NCBI GenBank assembly: GCA_902561795.1
Contig: CACERG010000002.1
Span: 121,124 to 185,123 of the forward strand
Origin: an uncultured Bacteroidota bacterium
Lineage (GTDB): Bacteria > Bacteroidota > Bacteroidia > Flavobacteriales > Flavobacteriaceae
Direction: 5' to 3'
DNA: 64,000 bases
Shown: positions 36,346-45,245 of the stretch, piece after piece
How the letters are laid out: every line of letters begins with the position of its first letter
Position numbering within the stretch: the first letter of the stretch is position 1
Position numbers and translations under genes: made by a program
Notes under the pieces: model-generated
What the model was told of the DNA's origin: nothing
What the model saw: only the letters and a program-made list of their open reading frames with translations
Database searches by the model: none

Positions 36346-37831
36346 GATTTTGAGAATTACTCATTTTTAAAATGCGTTTTTCCCAGTTGTTAATTATGCT
36401 TAAAGTTTCTTCATTTTCTATGGGACTAAATTCTGTGTCTATATCCCATACAGAGGATAATTTTTCTAAAGATGCCCAAAAACCACTAGCAAGTCCTGCA
36501 AAAAAAGCTGCACCCAATGCAGTTGTTTCCGTAGTTTTAGGTCGAATTACATTAACGCCGAGTAAGTTAGATTGTATTTGCATTAACAGGCTATTATTAC
36601 TTGCACCTCCATCAACTTTTAAAGATTTAAATTTAAATTTTGCGTCTTTTTCCATGGCAGTAATTATCTCCTTTGTTCTCATTGCTATAGCTTCAAGAGT
36701 TGCTCTCGCAATGTGCCCTTTTTGAGTTCCACGAGTAATACCCATTATTGTCCCTGTTGCATGTGGATCCCAGTAGGGAGCTGCTAAACCAGCCAGCGCA
36801 GGAATAAATGTTACACCTCCGCTATTTTTTACAGTTTTTGCTAAGGACTCTATTTCAGATGCAGAAGATATGATTCCTAATTGATCTCTTAGCCATTGGA
36901 CAGCTGCGCCAGCTACAAAAACACTTCCTTCTAAAGCATAATATGTTTTATTATTAATTCGATAACCTATAGTAGTTAACATTTTATTTTTTGATTTAAC
37001 AGGTTTATCGCCAGTATTCATTATACAAAAACATCCAGTTCCATAAGTATTTTTTACATCTCCAGGATTAATACACATTTGTCCAAACAAAGCAGCTTGT
37101 TGGTCACCTGCAATACCACTTATTAAAATTTTATCTTCGAATAGGCCCTTTTTGGTGTAAGCTATTTTCTCAGAACACGAAACTATTTTTGGTAGAATTT
37201 TTTTTGGAATGTTGAGTATTTCTAGTAATTCAGAATCCCATTTTAGAGAATGTATGTTAAATAAGAGTGTTCTACTAGCATTTGTAACATCAGTGACATG
37301 TACTTTTCTTCCAGTAAGATTCCATATCAACCAGGAATCAATAGTTCCAAAAATAATTTCTCCATTTTCAGCTTTTTTTCTTAAATCTGAATCTTGATCT
37401 AAAATCCATTTTATTTTTGTACCTGAGAAATATGAATCCAAAATTAATCCTGTTTTCTCATAGAATAAATCTGCCTTACCCTTTTTTAAAATAGAATTAC
37501 ATATGTTAGCTGTTCTCCTATCTTGCCATACTATAGCCTTATGAACGGGAATCCCAGTGTTTCTATCCCAAAGTAAGGTTGTTTCTCTTTGATTAGTAAT
37601 TCCTAATGCATTAATCTGAGAAGCATCGATATTAGTTTTTTGGAGAACTTCCTTAATTGCTTTAAGCTGAGTATTCCAAATCTCCAATGCATCATGCTCA
37701 ACCCAGCCTTGTTTTGGGAAAAATTGTGTAAACTCATGTTGAGAAACCCCAATTGTCTTACCTTTTTTATCAAAAATTATAGCTCTAGAACTTGTTGTAC
37801 CGGCATCAATTGACAGGATATACTCACTCAT
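36338..37831 (-). CDS. glpK: glycerol kinase
   Basis: This 497-residue FGGY kinase has the N-terminal phosphate loop LSIDAGTTSSRAIIFD, the substrate region GWVEHDALEIW, LGITNQRETTLLWD, YGTGCFCIMNTGD and the adenosine-site segment LKVDGGASNNSLLMQIQSN. It phosphorylates glycerol to sn-glycerol 3-phosphate in the cytoplasm. Its last eight bases overlap the start of glpD, and glpF follows, so the run is a complete glycerol catabolism module. Confidence 0.96.
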   Translation of the reverse strand: MSEYILSIDAGTTSSRAIIFDKKGKTIGVSQHEFTQFFPKQGWVEHDALEIWNTQLKAIKEVLQKTNIDASQINALGITNQRETTLLWDRNTGIPVHKAIVWQDRRTANICNSILKKGKADLFYEKTGLILDSYFSGTKIKWILDQDSDLRKKAENGEIIFGTIDSWLIWNLTGRKVHVTDVTNASRTLLFNIHSLKWDSELLEILNIPKKILPKIVSCSEKIAYTKKGLFEDKILISGIAGDQQAALFGQMCINPGDVKNTYGTGCFCIMNTGDKPVKSKNKMLTTIGYRINNKTYYALEGSVFVAGAAVQWLRDQLGIISSASEIESLAKTVKNSGGVTFIPALAGLAAPYWDPHATGTIMGITRGTQKGHIARATLEAIAMRTKEIITAMEKDAKFKFKSLKVDGGASNNSLLMQIQSNLLGVNVIRPKTTETTALGAAFFAGLASGFWASLEKLSSVWDIDTEFSPIENEETLSIINNWEKRILKMSNSQNHE

Positions 37832-37863
37832 ACAGCTAAAGTAGAAATTTATTTTATGATCCC

Positions 37864-38553
37864 CTAGCTAATCAAGTTCCCCTCATCGTCCCATTTAGCT
37901 AAATCGTTTCGTTTTATTGGATCAACAAATTTATAATTCCAATCTTTTTCGTATGAAAAGCCATGTTCTTTCATTATGTCATCTGGCACACCGTTCCAAA
38001 AATTAGGTTGATTACCTTTGTAGCCAAGATCATTTATTCCCACTTCAGAAGAGTAGTATCCAGTAATCACTAAATCTTTTAATGTTGAAAAAAATACTTC
38101 CTCTTTAGTTTTTTTTCCTTCAGGAAATGCAACAGTATCTAAAATAGATTTTTGATCAGTTTCGTTGCAATCAATAAAGTTTTTTCCGAATTCTTTATTT
38201 GATATTGTATCTACCCATTCTAGACCTTCTTTTAAGATATTTTGAAATGAGGGAGCATCTTTGGCTATAAATTCGATGAATTCAGGGACTTCAGCGTCAT
38301 CAATATTACCGTCTTTATTTGGTGGAACGATTAAATTTGCAAGAACTCGAACTTTATTTAATTCATCACTTGAAAAGAAAACCTGATTTAAAAGTTCAAG
38401 ATCCCTTTGTAATTCTTCAGGTGTTCTTCCATATTTATATTTCCAAACGTTCTCATAAATTGTTTTTTTCTCTTTTGGCAGGCAACCCTCAAGCACTAGA
38501 CCACTTGCTAAAGAGCTAATTACAATTGTTTTGATACTATCTCTTCTATTCAT
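37864..38553 (-). CDS. gluconate 2-dehydrogenase subunit 3 family protein, Tat lipoprotein
   Basis: This 229-residue protein starts MNRRDSIKTIVISSLASGLV and then LEGC. It therefore has a twin-arginine pair and a lipobox together, which predicts a folded protein exported by Tat and lipidated. The domain DELNKVRVLANLIVPPNKDG matches gluconate 2-dehydrogenase subunit 3. In this family the small subunit carries the signal and brings the GMC flavoprotein across. The GMC gene is two bases upstream, as expected, and glpK follows after 32 bases. Confidence 0.88.
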   Translation of the reverse strand: MNRRDSIKTIVISSLASGLVLEGCLPKEKKTIYENVWKYKYGRTPEELQRDLELLNQVFFSSDELNKVRVLANLIVPPNKDGNIDDAEVPEFIEFIAKDAPSFQNILKEGLEWVDTISNKEFGKNFIDCNETDQKSILDTVAFPEGKKTKEEVFFSTLKDLVITGYYSSEVGINDLGYKGNQPNFWNGVPDDIMKEHGFSYEKDWNYKFVDPIKRNDLAKWDDEGNLIS

Positions 38554-38555
38554 GA

Positions 38556-40271
38556 CTAAATATTTTGTTTTTTTAATTCATCAATAATATATTCTGAAGT
38601 TCTCCAAGAAAGTGCCATAATTGTCCAAGTAGGATTTTTATCAGCTTGCGAAACGAATGGTCCACCATCGACAATAAAAACATTTTTAGCATCATGGAGT
38701 TGTTCATATTTGTTTACAACTGATTTCTTTGGATTATTTCCCATTCTAGTTGTACCCACTTCGTGAATAATTTCACCCGGTGTTAACAGACCATAATCTG
38801 GGCCTTTATTTTCCCAAAGCATATGACCCCCAATATTATGAACTATTTCTTTGATTGTCTCGTTCGCATGTTTAGATTGCTTTCTTTCATAATCTGACCA
38901 TTTGTAGTTAAATCTTAAAACAGGTATTCCAAACTTGTCTTTCTTTTCAGGATCAATTTCACAATAATTATCTCTATTAGGAACAGATTCGCCTCTAGAT
39001 GCAAAAAATATTGTTGAACCGTAGTATTTTTTTACTTCTTCACGCACCCTTTCACCGTATCCTCCAACTTCTAACCCAAAAAATTTATTTAAGCTGTTAA
39101 AATTAAACCCAAACCCATACATTGGAGCTCCTAAACCTCCTCCTATTTCAATGTGATACCCCCTTGGAAAATCTAAGTTTTTATTGTCAAGCCACCATGG
39201 GGTGTATAAATGCATATTTCCCATTCCATCTTCATTATATGTTTTTCTATTCATTAAATCTGGAATAAATGCCATATTGTTAGTTCCGGTAGAGTCATGC
39301 AGATATTTTCCTACCATATTGGAGCTGTTGCCAAGTCCATTAATGTGGTATGGACTTTTAGAGTTTAATAAGATTCTCGCACTCTCGCATGCCGATGCAG
39401 CGAGGACAATTACCTTAGCATTTATTTTATATTCTTTACTATCATCTTTGTTAATGTAAACTACTCCATTTGGTTTTCCATTTTTATCTACAGAAACCTC
39501 TCTTACCATACTATTTACGTATAAATCGAGTCTTCCTTGTGCATTTCTTTGAGCTGGAAAAACTAAACATGAACTAGCCGAAAAGTCAGCATATACACCA
39601 CATGACCTTCCGCAATTTCCGCAATAGTAACATACTCCTCTTTCATTATTTATTCTTTTTGTAACAATTGAAAGTCTTGAAGGAATTACCTTTACACCAG
39701 CTTTTTCAGCTCCTTTTTTATAATACATCTCGTGAAGTCTTGGTTTTGCAGGAGGAAGAAAAAAACCGTCTGGTTCATTATATATATTTTCTTTTGTCCC
39801 AGTAACTCCAATTAACTTATCAACTTTATCGTAATAAGGTTTAATATCATTGTAGCTAATGGGCCAATCATCGCCAAGGCCATCTATACTTTTTCTTTTA
39901 AAGTCATTTGGACCAAATCTTAATGAAATCCTTCCCCAGTGATTTGTTCTACCTCCTAACATTCTACTTCGCCACCAATTGAATTTGGTGTCTCCTTTCA
40001 TTTCATAAGGTTCACCCTCCACTTTCCAATCACCATATGAAGCTAGAAAGTCACCAAACACCCTAGTAGAGCCTCTTCCTCTTCTTGGTGATTCATAGGG
40101 CCATTTTAGATGAAGCTGTTGATCTGGATTTGCGGGATCAAAGAAGGGTCCTGCTTCCATTAAAGCAACTGTTAAACCATTATCAGTGAGTACTTTCGTT
40201 GCCATACCGCCTCCGGCTCCTGACCCAACAATTACAACGTCATATTTCTTTTCATTTTCGATTATCTGCAT
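38556..40271 (-). CDS. GMC family oxidoreductase
   Basis: This 571-residue flavoprotein has the FAD-binding motif VVIVGSGAGGGMATKVL (about residues 12-28) and MLGGRTNHWGRISLRFGPND. A Cys cluster sits in CYYCGNCGRSCG, and the C-terminal catalytic His-Asn region is PTWTIMALSWR after HEVGTTRMG. It has no signal peptide of its own, so it probably rides out with the Tat subunit encoded next. It likely oxidises a sugar or polyol in the periplasm; the substrate is unknown. It is six bases from the asparaginase gene and two from the subunit gene. Confidence 0.9.
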   Translation of the reverse strand: MQIIENEKKYDVVIVGSGAGGGMATKVLTDNGLTVALMEAGPFFDPANPDQQLHLKWPYESPRRGRGSTRVFGDFLASYGDWKVEGEPYEMKGDTKFNWWRSRMLGGRTNHWGRISLRFGPNDFKRKSIDGLGDDWPISYNDIKPYYDKVDKLIGVTGTKENIYNEPDGFFLPPAKPRLHEMYYKKGAEKAGVKVIPSRLSIVTKRINNERGVCYYCGNCGRSCGVYADFSASSCLVFPAQRNAQGRLDLYVNSMVREVSVDKNGKPNGVVYINKDDSKEYKINAKVIVLAASACESARILLNSKSPYHINGLGNSSNMVGKYLHDSTGTNNMAFIPDLMNRKTYNEDGMGNMHLYTPWWLDNKNLDFPRGYHIEIGGGLGAPMYGFGFNFNSLNKFFGLEVGGYGERVREEVKKYYGSTIFFASRGESVPNRDNYCEIDPEKKDKFGIPVLRFNYKWSDYERKQSKHANETIKEIVHNIGGHMLWENKGPDYGLLTPGEIIHEVGTTRMGNNPKKSVVNKYEQLHDAKNVFIVDGGPFVSQADKNPTWTIMALSWRTSEYIIDELKKQNI

Positions 40272-40277
40272 TTTAGT

Positions 40278-41258
40278 TTATTTGTAGATTGAGTTTGATA
40301 CTAAATTTTTGTTTGTTTTACTTTTATAGAGAGAATATGAAAAACCGCTTTGGACACTAAATGCTCCAACTTCACCAGTTTTGTTTGTTGCGAGGTAAGC
40401 AACTTGAAAGTTCGGTTTTCCTTTTTGCTTTTCTATTATTCTATTTACAGCTTCCTCACAGGCTTTTTGAGGACTTAGACCGTTACGCATTAGTTCAACG
40501 ATTAGAAAGCTTCCTACAGTTTTAATTACTTCTTCACCTAAGCCAGTAGCTACCGCTCCACCGATATTGTTGTCGATGTACAAGCCAGATCCAATGATTG
40601 GAGAATCTCCAACACGTCCTGACATTTTATAAGCCAATCCGCTTGTTGTGCAAGCCCCTGACAGATTACCTGATTTGTCACAACAAATCATCCCAATAGT
40701 GTCATGATTTTCAACATTTATCTCAGGTTCATAATTCCCATTTTTAAGCCATTTTTTCCAAGCTTTTTTGCTTTGCTCTGTTAATAGGTTTTCGGGCCTG
40801 TAGCCCTGTTTTATAGCAAATTGACGAGCACCTTTTCCTGCCAATATTACATGAGGTGTTTTTTCCATAACTTCTTTTGCAAGGGCTGCTACGTGAGTTA
40901 TATTTTCAACTGCCAGAACGGCACCACAATCACCATTATGATTCATAACACAAGCATCCAAGCTAACAATTCCATTACGATCTGGTGCACCTCCTTTTCC
41001 AACAGAATTATTTAAAAGATTTGACTCCTCATATGCTACACCTTTAACCACAGCGTCAATTGCACTTAATCCATCTTCAAGTGCCTTGCCTGCAATTTGG
41101 TTTGCCTCGGGTACATTCCAAGTACTAATAGCAAAAACGTGATGGTTTTTTTGGGTTAAAAAGTTCTTCTTTTTACCCAAATTAGTTACTACCTCAGGAG
41201 CAACCAAGATGGTTGATAAACCTAAATAGCTTTTGTCTAGAAATTTTCGTCTATTCAT
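40278..41258 (-). CDS. N4-(beta-N-acetylglucosaminyl)-L-asparaginase, Tat-exported Ntn hydrolase
   Basis: The 326-residue protein starts MNRRKFLDKSYLGLSTILVA, a twin-arginine signal with the RRxFL core. It has the glycosylasparaginase features: SLDACVMNHNGDCGAV and the self-cleavage site NHDTIGM, where Thr187 becomes the nucleophile. RVGDSPIIGSGLYIDN and the GGAVATGLGEEVIK loop follow. It cuts the GlcNAc-Asn bond left after glycoprotein breakdown. It is the first gene of the six-gene minus run that ends with glpF. Confidence 0.9.
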   Translation of the reverse strand: MNRRKFLDKSYLGLSTILVAPEVVTNLGKKKNFLTQKNHHVFAISTWNVPEANQIAGKALEDGLSAIDAVVKGVAYEESNLLNNSVGKGGAPDRNGIVSLDACVMNHNGDCGAVLAVENITHVAALAKEVMEKTPHVILAGKGARQFAIKQGYRPENLLTEQSKKAWKKWLKNGNYEPEINVENHDTIGMICCDKSGNLSGACTTSGLAYKMSGRVGDSPIIGSGLYIDNNIGGAVATGLGEEVIKTVGSFLIVELMRNGLSPQKACEEAVNRIIEKQKGKPNFQVAYLATNKTGEVGAFSVQSGFSYSLYKSKTNKNLVSNSIYK

Positions 41259-41354
41259 TAGATGTTCTAAATTAACAACAATTTTAAACTAATAAAAAAA
41301 GGGGAAATAATTATTACTTATTTTAGGGTAAGTTTTTCTTATAATTTTAGTCAA

Positions 41355-42083
41355 ATGAAAGTTGAAGTATGTGTAGATTCGATTTTATCAATACAAAATG
41401 CATATGCAGCAAAAGTAGATCGTATTGAATTGTGTTCAGCACTCGAAGTAGGAGGACTAACTCCTTCAAATGGTTTAATAAAAGAGGCTATTGATATAAA
41501 ACTTTTACCAATTCACTGTTTAATTAGACCTCGTCCAGGCCATTTTTTTTACAATAAAGAGGAAATTAAAGTTATTGAAAAAAATATATTAAATGCATAT
41601 GAGTTAGGGTGCCATGGTGTAGTTCTTGGCGCACACGATAAAAATTTTAAACTTGACCTTACATTGCTTAAAAGATGGAAAACTTTGGCAGGAAGAATGC
41701 ATTTAACATTTCATAGGGCTTTTGACGTTTTAGTAAGTCCCTTAGAATCTATAAATCAACTAATTGATTTGGGTTTTGACTGTATACTAACCTCGGGCCA
41801 AAAAGAAAAGGCTGAAGAAGGAATTGATAATCTTACCTATTGGAATACTAAATTTGGATCAGACATAACAATCATGCCAGGTAGTGGAGTTGGAGTTTTA
41901 AACTGTAAAAAATTTAAAAAAGAAGGTTTTAAATACATTCATTTATCCGCAGGTGTGGATATACAATCAATTTCAATACCAGACGGAATTAATCAAAATT
42001 TGTCATTTTTGAAACAAAAAATTCGACATAGCCACAAACAAACTTTGATTGAGGTTGTTAAATCCTTAAAATCAGTTGAATAA
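41355..42083 (+). CDS. cutC: CutC family copper homeostasis protein
   Basis: This 242-residue TIM-barrel protein starts MKVEVCVDSILSIQNAYAAK and has DRIELCSALEVGGLTPSNGL, PIHCLIRPRPGHFFY, LTFHRAFDVL and ILTSGQKEKAEEGI, the CutC signature motifs. CutC is linked to copper tolerance in some bacteria; the true enzymatic role is not settled. The 3' end overlaps the convergent TauE/SafE gene by 12 bases. It is divergent from the asparaginase gene. Confidence 0.93.
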   Translation: MKVEVCVDSILSIQNAYAAKVDRIELCSALEVGGLTPSNGLIKEAIDIKLLPIHCLIRPRPGHFFYNKEEIKVIEKNILNAYELGCHGVVLGAHDKNFKLDLTLLKRWKTLAGRMHLTFHRAFDVLVSPLESINQLIDLGFDCILTSGQKEKAEEGIDNLTYWNTKFGSDITIMPGSGVGVLNCKKFKKEGFKYIHLSAGVDIQSISIPDGINQNLSFLKQKIRHSHKQTLIEVVKSLKSVE

Positions 42084-42828
42084 AATCATAGCTCCTCCAA
42101 GTGCTGTAAACAAAAGGATCAATTTACGATAACTATTTTCATCAATTTTTTTTACAATAAAAACCCCTGATATTAAACCAAAAATTTCAAAAGGCATTAG
42201 CTCTAAACTTTTAAAAAAAGAAACCTTATTAATAGTTTGCCATGACCATATATGAAATGGAACTTTGAAAATATTTATTATAAAAAAAAGCCATGCTGCG
42301 GTTCCAATAAATGCATTTTTTGGTAATCGCATAGCTAAAAAATAAATATTTGAAAAAGCCCCAGCCAAATTTCCAACCATTGTTGTAAATCCGGCAAAAA
42401 TTCCCATTGAACTAGCAAAACTCCAATGACTTGGAATTTTTTTCTTTTCTGTTTTCCCAATAATACATTTGCCCAACACTAAACAAAATAATACCAGCCA
42501 TAGAATATTTAAAAATAATTTCTGATATTAAACCACCCCCAATTACTCCAATTAGTACACCCAAAATCATCCATGGTAAAAGTTTAATTATATAATTCCA
42601 TTTTACAAAACCTTTATAATAACTTACTGCAAAAATATCGCCTAAAAGCAAAAGGGGCATCAAAATGCCGGTGGATGCTTTTGCACCAAAAGCCAATGCA
42701 AATCCAGTTACTATTAAAGCTGCTATTCCTTTAATACCAGCTTTTGAAACTCCCAACAGGAATGAGCAAAAAGCTGCAATGGAAAATTTATAAATTTCTA
42801 AATCAAACAATAAATAAAACTTACGCAC
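42072..42828 (-). pseudogene. TauE/SafE family sulfite/anion transporter, interrupted by one frameshift
   Basis: Two overlapping frames together give one TauE/SafE protein of about 250 residues. The N-terminal half (from 42828) has CSFLLGVSKAGIKGIAALIV. The C-terminal half has SSMGIFAGFTTMVGNLAGAF, the second copy of the family repeat. The join lies in A-rich sequence (T at 42437-42443 on the plus strand, seven long). Reading six or nine A there would restore a normal protein, so the gene has one surplus base. Both halves keep good hydrophobic helices, so the change is recent or a sequence error. Substrate is unknown. The end overlaps cutC by 12 bases. Confidence 0.8.
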
Positions 42829-42903
42829 AATATAGTATATATTATTTTACGCATATTCTCTAATTATAAACAAATCTGTTTTTAGATATTTGCAATAAAA
42901 AGA

Positions 42904-43752
42904 TTGGAATCTAAATTTGTTAGGTCAATTAGATTTATGATACTAAGTACTTTGTCTTTTGCATTAATGAATGCATTGGTAAAGTACTTAATTAGTTATC
43001 ATACATTTCAACTAGTTTTTTTTCGCTCATTAGGATCTTTAATTATAACTTTTTCAATACTTAAATTAAAAAATATTCCTCTTTTAGGAAATCAAAAAAC
43101 ACTACTATTAATCCGTGGATTGGTTGGAGTTTCAGCGATGATACTCTTTTTTTTAGGGATTCAATACATAGGTGTAGCTAGCTCAGTAACACTTAGATAC
43201 ACATCCCCAATTTTTGCTGCAATTTTAGCTGTTATTTTTTTCAAGGAGAAAATTAAAATACCTCAATGGACTTTTTTTATTATTGCCTTTTTTGGGGTTT
43301 ATCTTATCGAAAGCTTTCAACCCTTATCATCAAGTATGGGAGTTTTATTGGTTTTAGGAGCTGCATTCTTGTCTGCAATTGTTTATCTAATTATTTCAAA
43401 AATTGGTGATAATGATCATCCAGTTACAATAGTCCACTATTTTATGTTCATTGCTACTTTAGTTGGCGGTATTGGATCTATTTTTTTTTGGAAAACCCCT
43501 GAATTAAAAGAACTTCTACTTTTAATTAGTTTAGGGTTTTTTGGTTTTTTTGGACAATATTATATGACTTTAGCTTTTCAAAATTATAAGCCCCATCTAG
43601 TAGCCCCGTTTAAATATGTTGAAGTCTTTTTTACATTCACAATGAGCATATTTTTACTAGATGAAGCATACGACCTTGTTCAGATCTTAGGAGCTACATT
43701 AATAATCGTTGCTCTATTACTAAATATTTGGTATAAGTTTAGATTCAAATAA
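42904..43752 (+). CDS. DMT family transporter (EamA domains)
   Basis: This 282-residue membrane protein has ten predicted helices in two EamA repeats. ALMNALVKYLISY and FFRSLGSLIITFSILKL are in the first repeat, and APFKYVEVFFTFTMSIFLLD, typical of the last helices, is in the second. It exports or imports a small metabolite; the substrate is unknown. The start is TTG; an ATG 11 codons later would cut the first helix short. It is divergent from the TauE/SafE gene. Confidence 0.88.
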   Translation: MESKFVRSIRFMILSTLSFALMNALVKYLISYHTFQLVFFRSLGSLIITFSILKLKNIPLLGNQKTLLLIRGLVGVSAMILFFLGIQYIGVASSVTLRYTSPIFAAILAVIFFKEKIKIPQWTFFIIAFFGVYLIESFQPLSSSMGVLLVLGAAFLSAIVYLIISKIGDNDHPVTIVHYFMFIATLVGGIGSIFFWKTPELKELLLLISLGFFGFFGQYYMTLAFQNYKPHLVAPFKYVEVFFTFTMSIFLLDEAYDLVQILGATLIIVALLLNIWYKFRFK

Positions 43753-43776
43753 ATCAAGCCAGCTCTTAAATCAGAA

Positions 43777-44613
43777 TTATCTAGATAATTCAGCAATTGT
43801 TTTGGTATTCATTCTCACATAATCTTGGTTTCCGGCTTTCAGAGCATATTTAAGTGAATTTTTTGAAGCCTCTATTGCACCCTTTTTTTCACCTAATCCA
43901 ATTAAAATCAAAGCCTGTTGTCTGTACATCCAAAATTTACCAGGATCCTTTTTAATCGCGTATGCAATCCATTTTTTTGCTTTCATAAGATCTTTACCAC
44001 TTTCTCTAAAGTATACAGCTGCTTTATAATAATCACTTGGAGCTGGGTTTTTACTTAAAGTCTTTTCAATAGTGCTCATTGCTTTTTCATCAGTGGGTAC
44101 TAATAAGGGAATATTGATTTCAGTTTTTTCCCAAGCTAACTTTATGAAAGCCCCGTCATTATTAATTGATTCGATTGAAATAGTAAAATTTTCTTTAGCT
44201 TCGCTAACACTTTTGGTTTTAACAGTAAAACTAGCTGCAATTAATGAATTATCCCAAGGTTTAGGTAAACCTGAATTATCAGTTTTATTATAGAAATAAA
44301 CCTCCCAATTTGACTTTTCTGGCCTGGTGTATAAAGAGTATTTACCGGCTTTCAAAGATTTATTACCCACTAAAACATCATCACTAAAACTTATTACACT
44401 GTTATCATTAGCACCTGTTCTCCAAATTGCACCATATGGTACTAAATCTCCCATTATTTTTCTTCCCTTCATAGCAGGTCTTGAGTAAGTTATCTTAATT
44501 TCAGTTAATCCTACAATTTGAGTGAATTCAGCTATTGGGCTGGCTTGTGGTGTTTGAACTTGTGCCAGGGTAGTAGTTGAAAATAATAAGGCTAAAAACT
44601 TAAAAAATTTCAT
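43777..44613 (-). CDS. DUF2911 domain protein with C-terminal TPR-like part
   Basis: This 278-residue protein has a signal peptide (FFKFLALLFSTTTLAQ). The DUF2911 domain spans about residues 25-185 and has KITYSRPAMKGRKIMGDLVP and IWRTGANDNSVISFSDDV. After about residue 190 the chain is helical with repeats like ESGKDLMKAKKWIAYAIKKD, which suggest tetratricopeptide repeats. The function is unknown; the family is secreted in Bacteroidota. It is divergent from the photolyase operon, with 164 bases between the starts. Confidence 0.88.
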   Translation of the reverse strand: MKFFKFLALLFSTTTLAQVQTPQASPIAEFTQIVGLTEIKITYSRPAMKGRKIMGDLVPYGAIWRTGANDNSVISFSDDVLVGNKSLKAGKYSLYTRPEKSNWEVYFYNKTDNSGLPKPWDNSLIAASFTVKTKSVSEAKENFTISIESINNDGAFIKLAWEKTEINIPLLVPTDEKAMSTIEKTLSKNPAPSDYYKAAVYFRESGKDLMKAKKWIAYAIKKDPGKFWMYRQQALILIGLGEKKGAIEASKNSLKYALKAGNQDYVRMNTKTIAELSR

Positions 44614-44718
44614 TACGTATTTAATATAATTTCGTTTCTATAAATATAAATTTTTGCCTTTAAAATGTCAAGTTTGAATTACATGAATAATTTTTTTGTT
44701 AAAAAATCTTGAAAATAT

Positions 44719-44762
44719 ATGTTTAATGAATATAATAAATAGTTAAACATTTTATACATTTG
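44719..44762 (+). promoter_or_regulatory. inverted repeat and -7 element upstream of the photolyase operon
   Basis: ATGTTTAA (44719-44726) and TTAAACAT (44743-44750) form a perfect 8-base inverted repeat with a 16-base spacer. Five bases later comes TACATTTG (44755-44762), a full match to TAnnTTTG. No TTG lies at the usual -33 place; the repeat covers it. This is the layout of an operator for a regulator that controls the promoter. A strong AGGAG (44771-44775) precedes the ATG at 44778 by two bases. The regulator is not encoded in the window. Confidence 0.5.
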
Positions 44763-44777
44763 CTAAAATGAGGAGTT

Positions 44778-45245
44778 ATGAAAATATATCGCTTAGAAGC
44801 GATTCAAAACTTACCCATTTCTCAAAGAGAGGCGTGGAGTTTTTTATCTGATCCGAAAAATTTAAAACAAATTACCCCTGATTATATGGGATTTAAAATA
44901 GTTAGTGGTTTGTCAGAGAAGATTTATGCAGGTCAAATAATACAATATATTGTTACCCCAATTCTAGGTATACCAACAAAATGGGTTACTGAAATAACTC
45001 ATGTTGAAGATGGTAATTATTTTGTTGATGAACAACGTTTCGGACCATACGATTTGTGGCACCATAAACATTTTATTAAACCTATAGAAAAAGGTGTTCA
45101 AATGACTGATATTGTTGATTATAAAATTCCATTTGGATTTTTAGGAAGACTTTTACACCCCTTACTTGTATTTCCCAAACTAAAGGAAATTTTTGAATAT
45201 AGAAAAAAAGCATTAATTGAAATTTTTGGACCATACCCTAAATGA
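44778..45245 (+). CDS. SRPBCC family ligand-binding protein
   Basis: This 155-residue START/Bet v1-like protein begins with LEAIQNLPISQREAWSFLSD and LKQITPDYMGFKI, and has VDEQRFGPYDLWHHKHFIKP, all common in SRPBCC proteins found with photolyases. It has a hydrophobic pocket fold; the ligand is unknown. It is the first gene of the light operon and shares four bases (ATGA) with the SDR gene, so the two are translated together. Confidence 0.88.
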   Translation: MKIYRLEAIQNLPISQREAWSFLSDPKNLKQITPDYMGFKIVSGLSEKIYAGQIIQYIVTPILGIPTKWVTEITHVEDGNYFVDEQRFGPYDLWHHKHFIKPIEKGVQMTDIVDYKIPFGFLGRLLHPLLVFPKLKEIFEYRKKALIEIFGPYPK

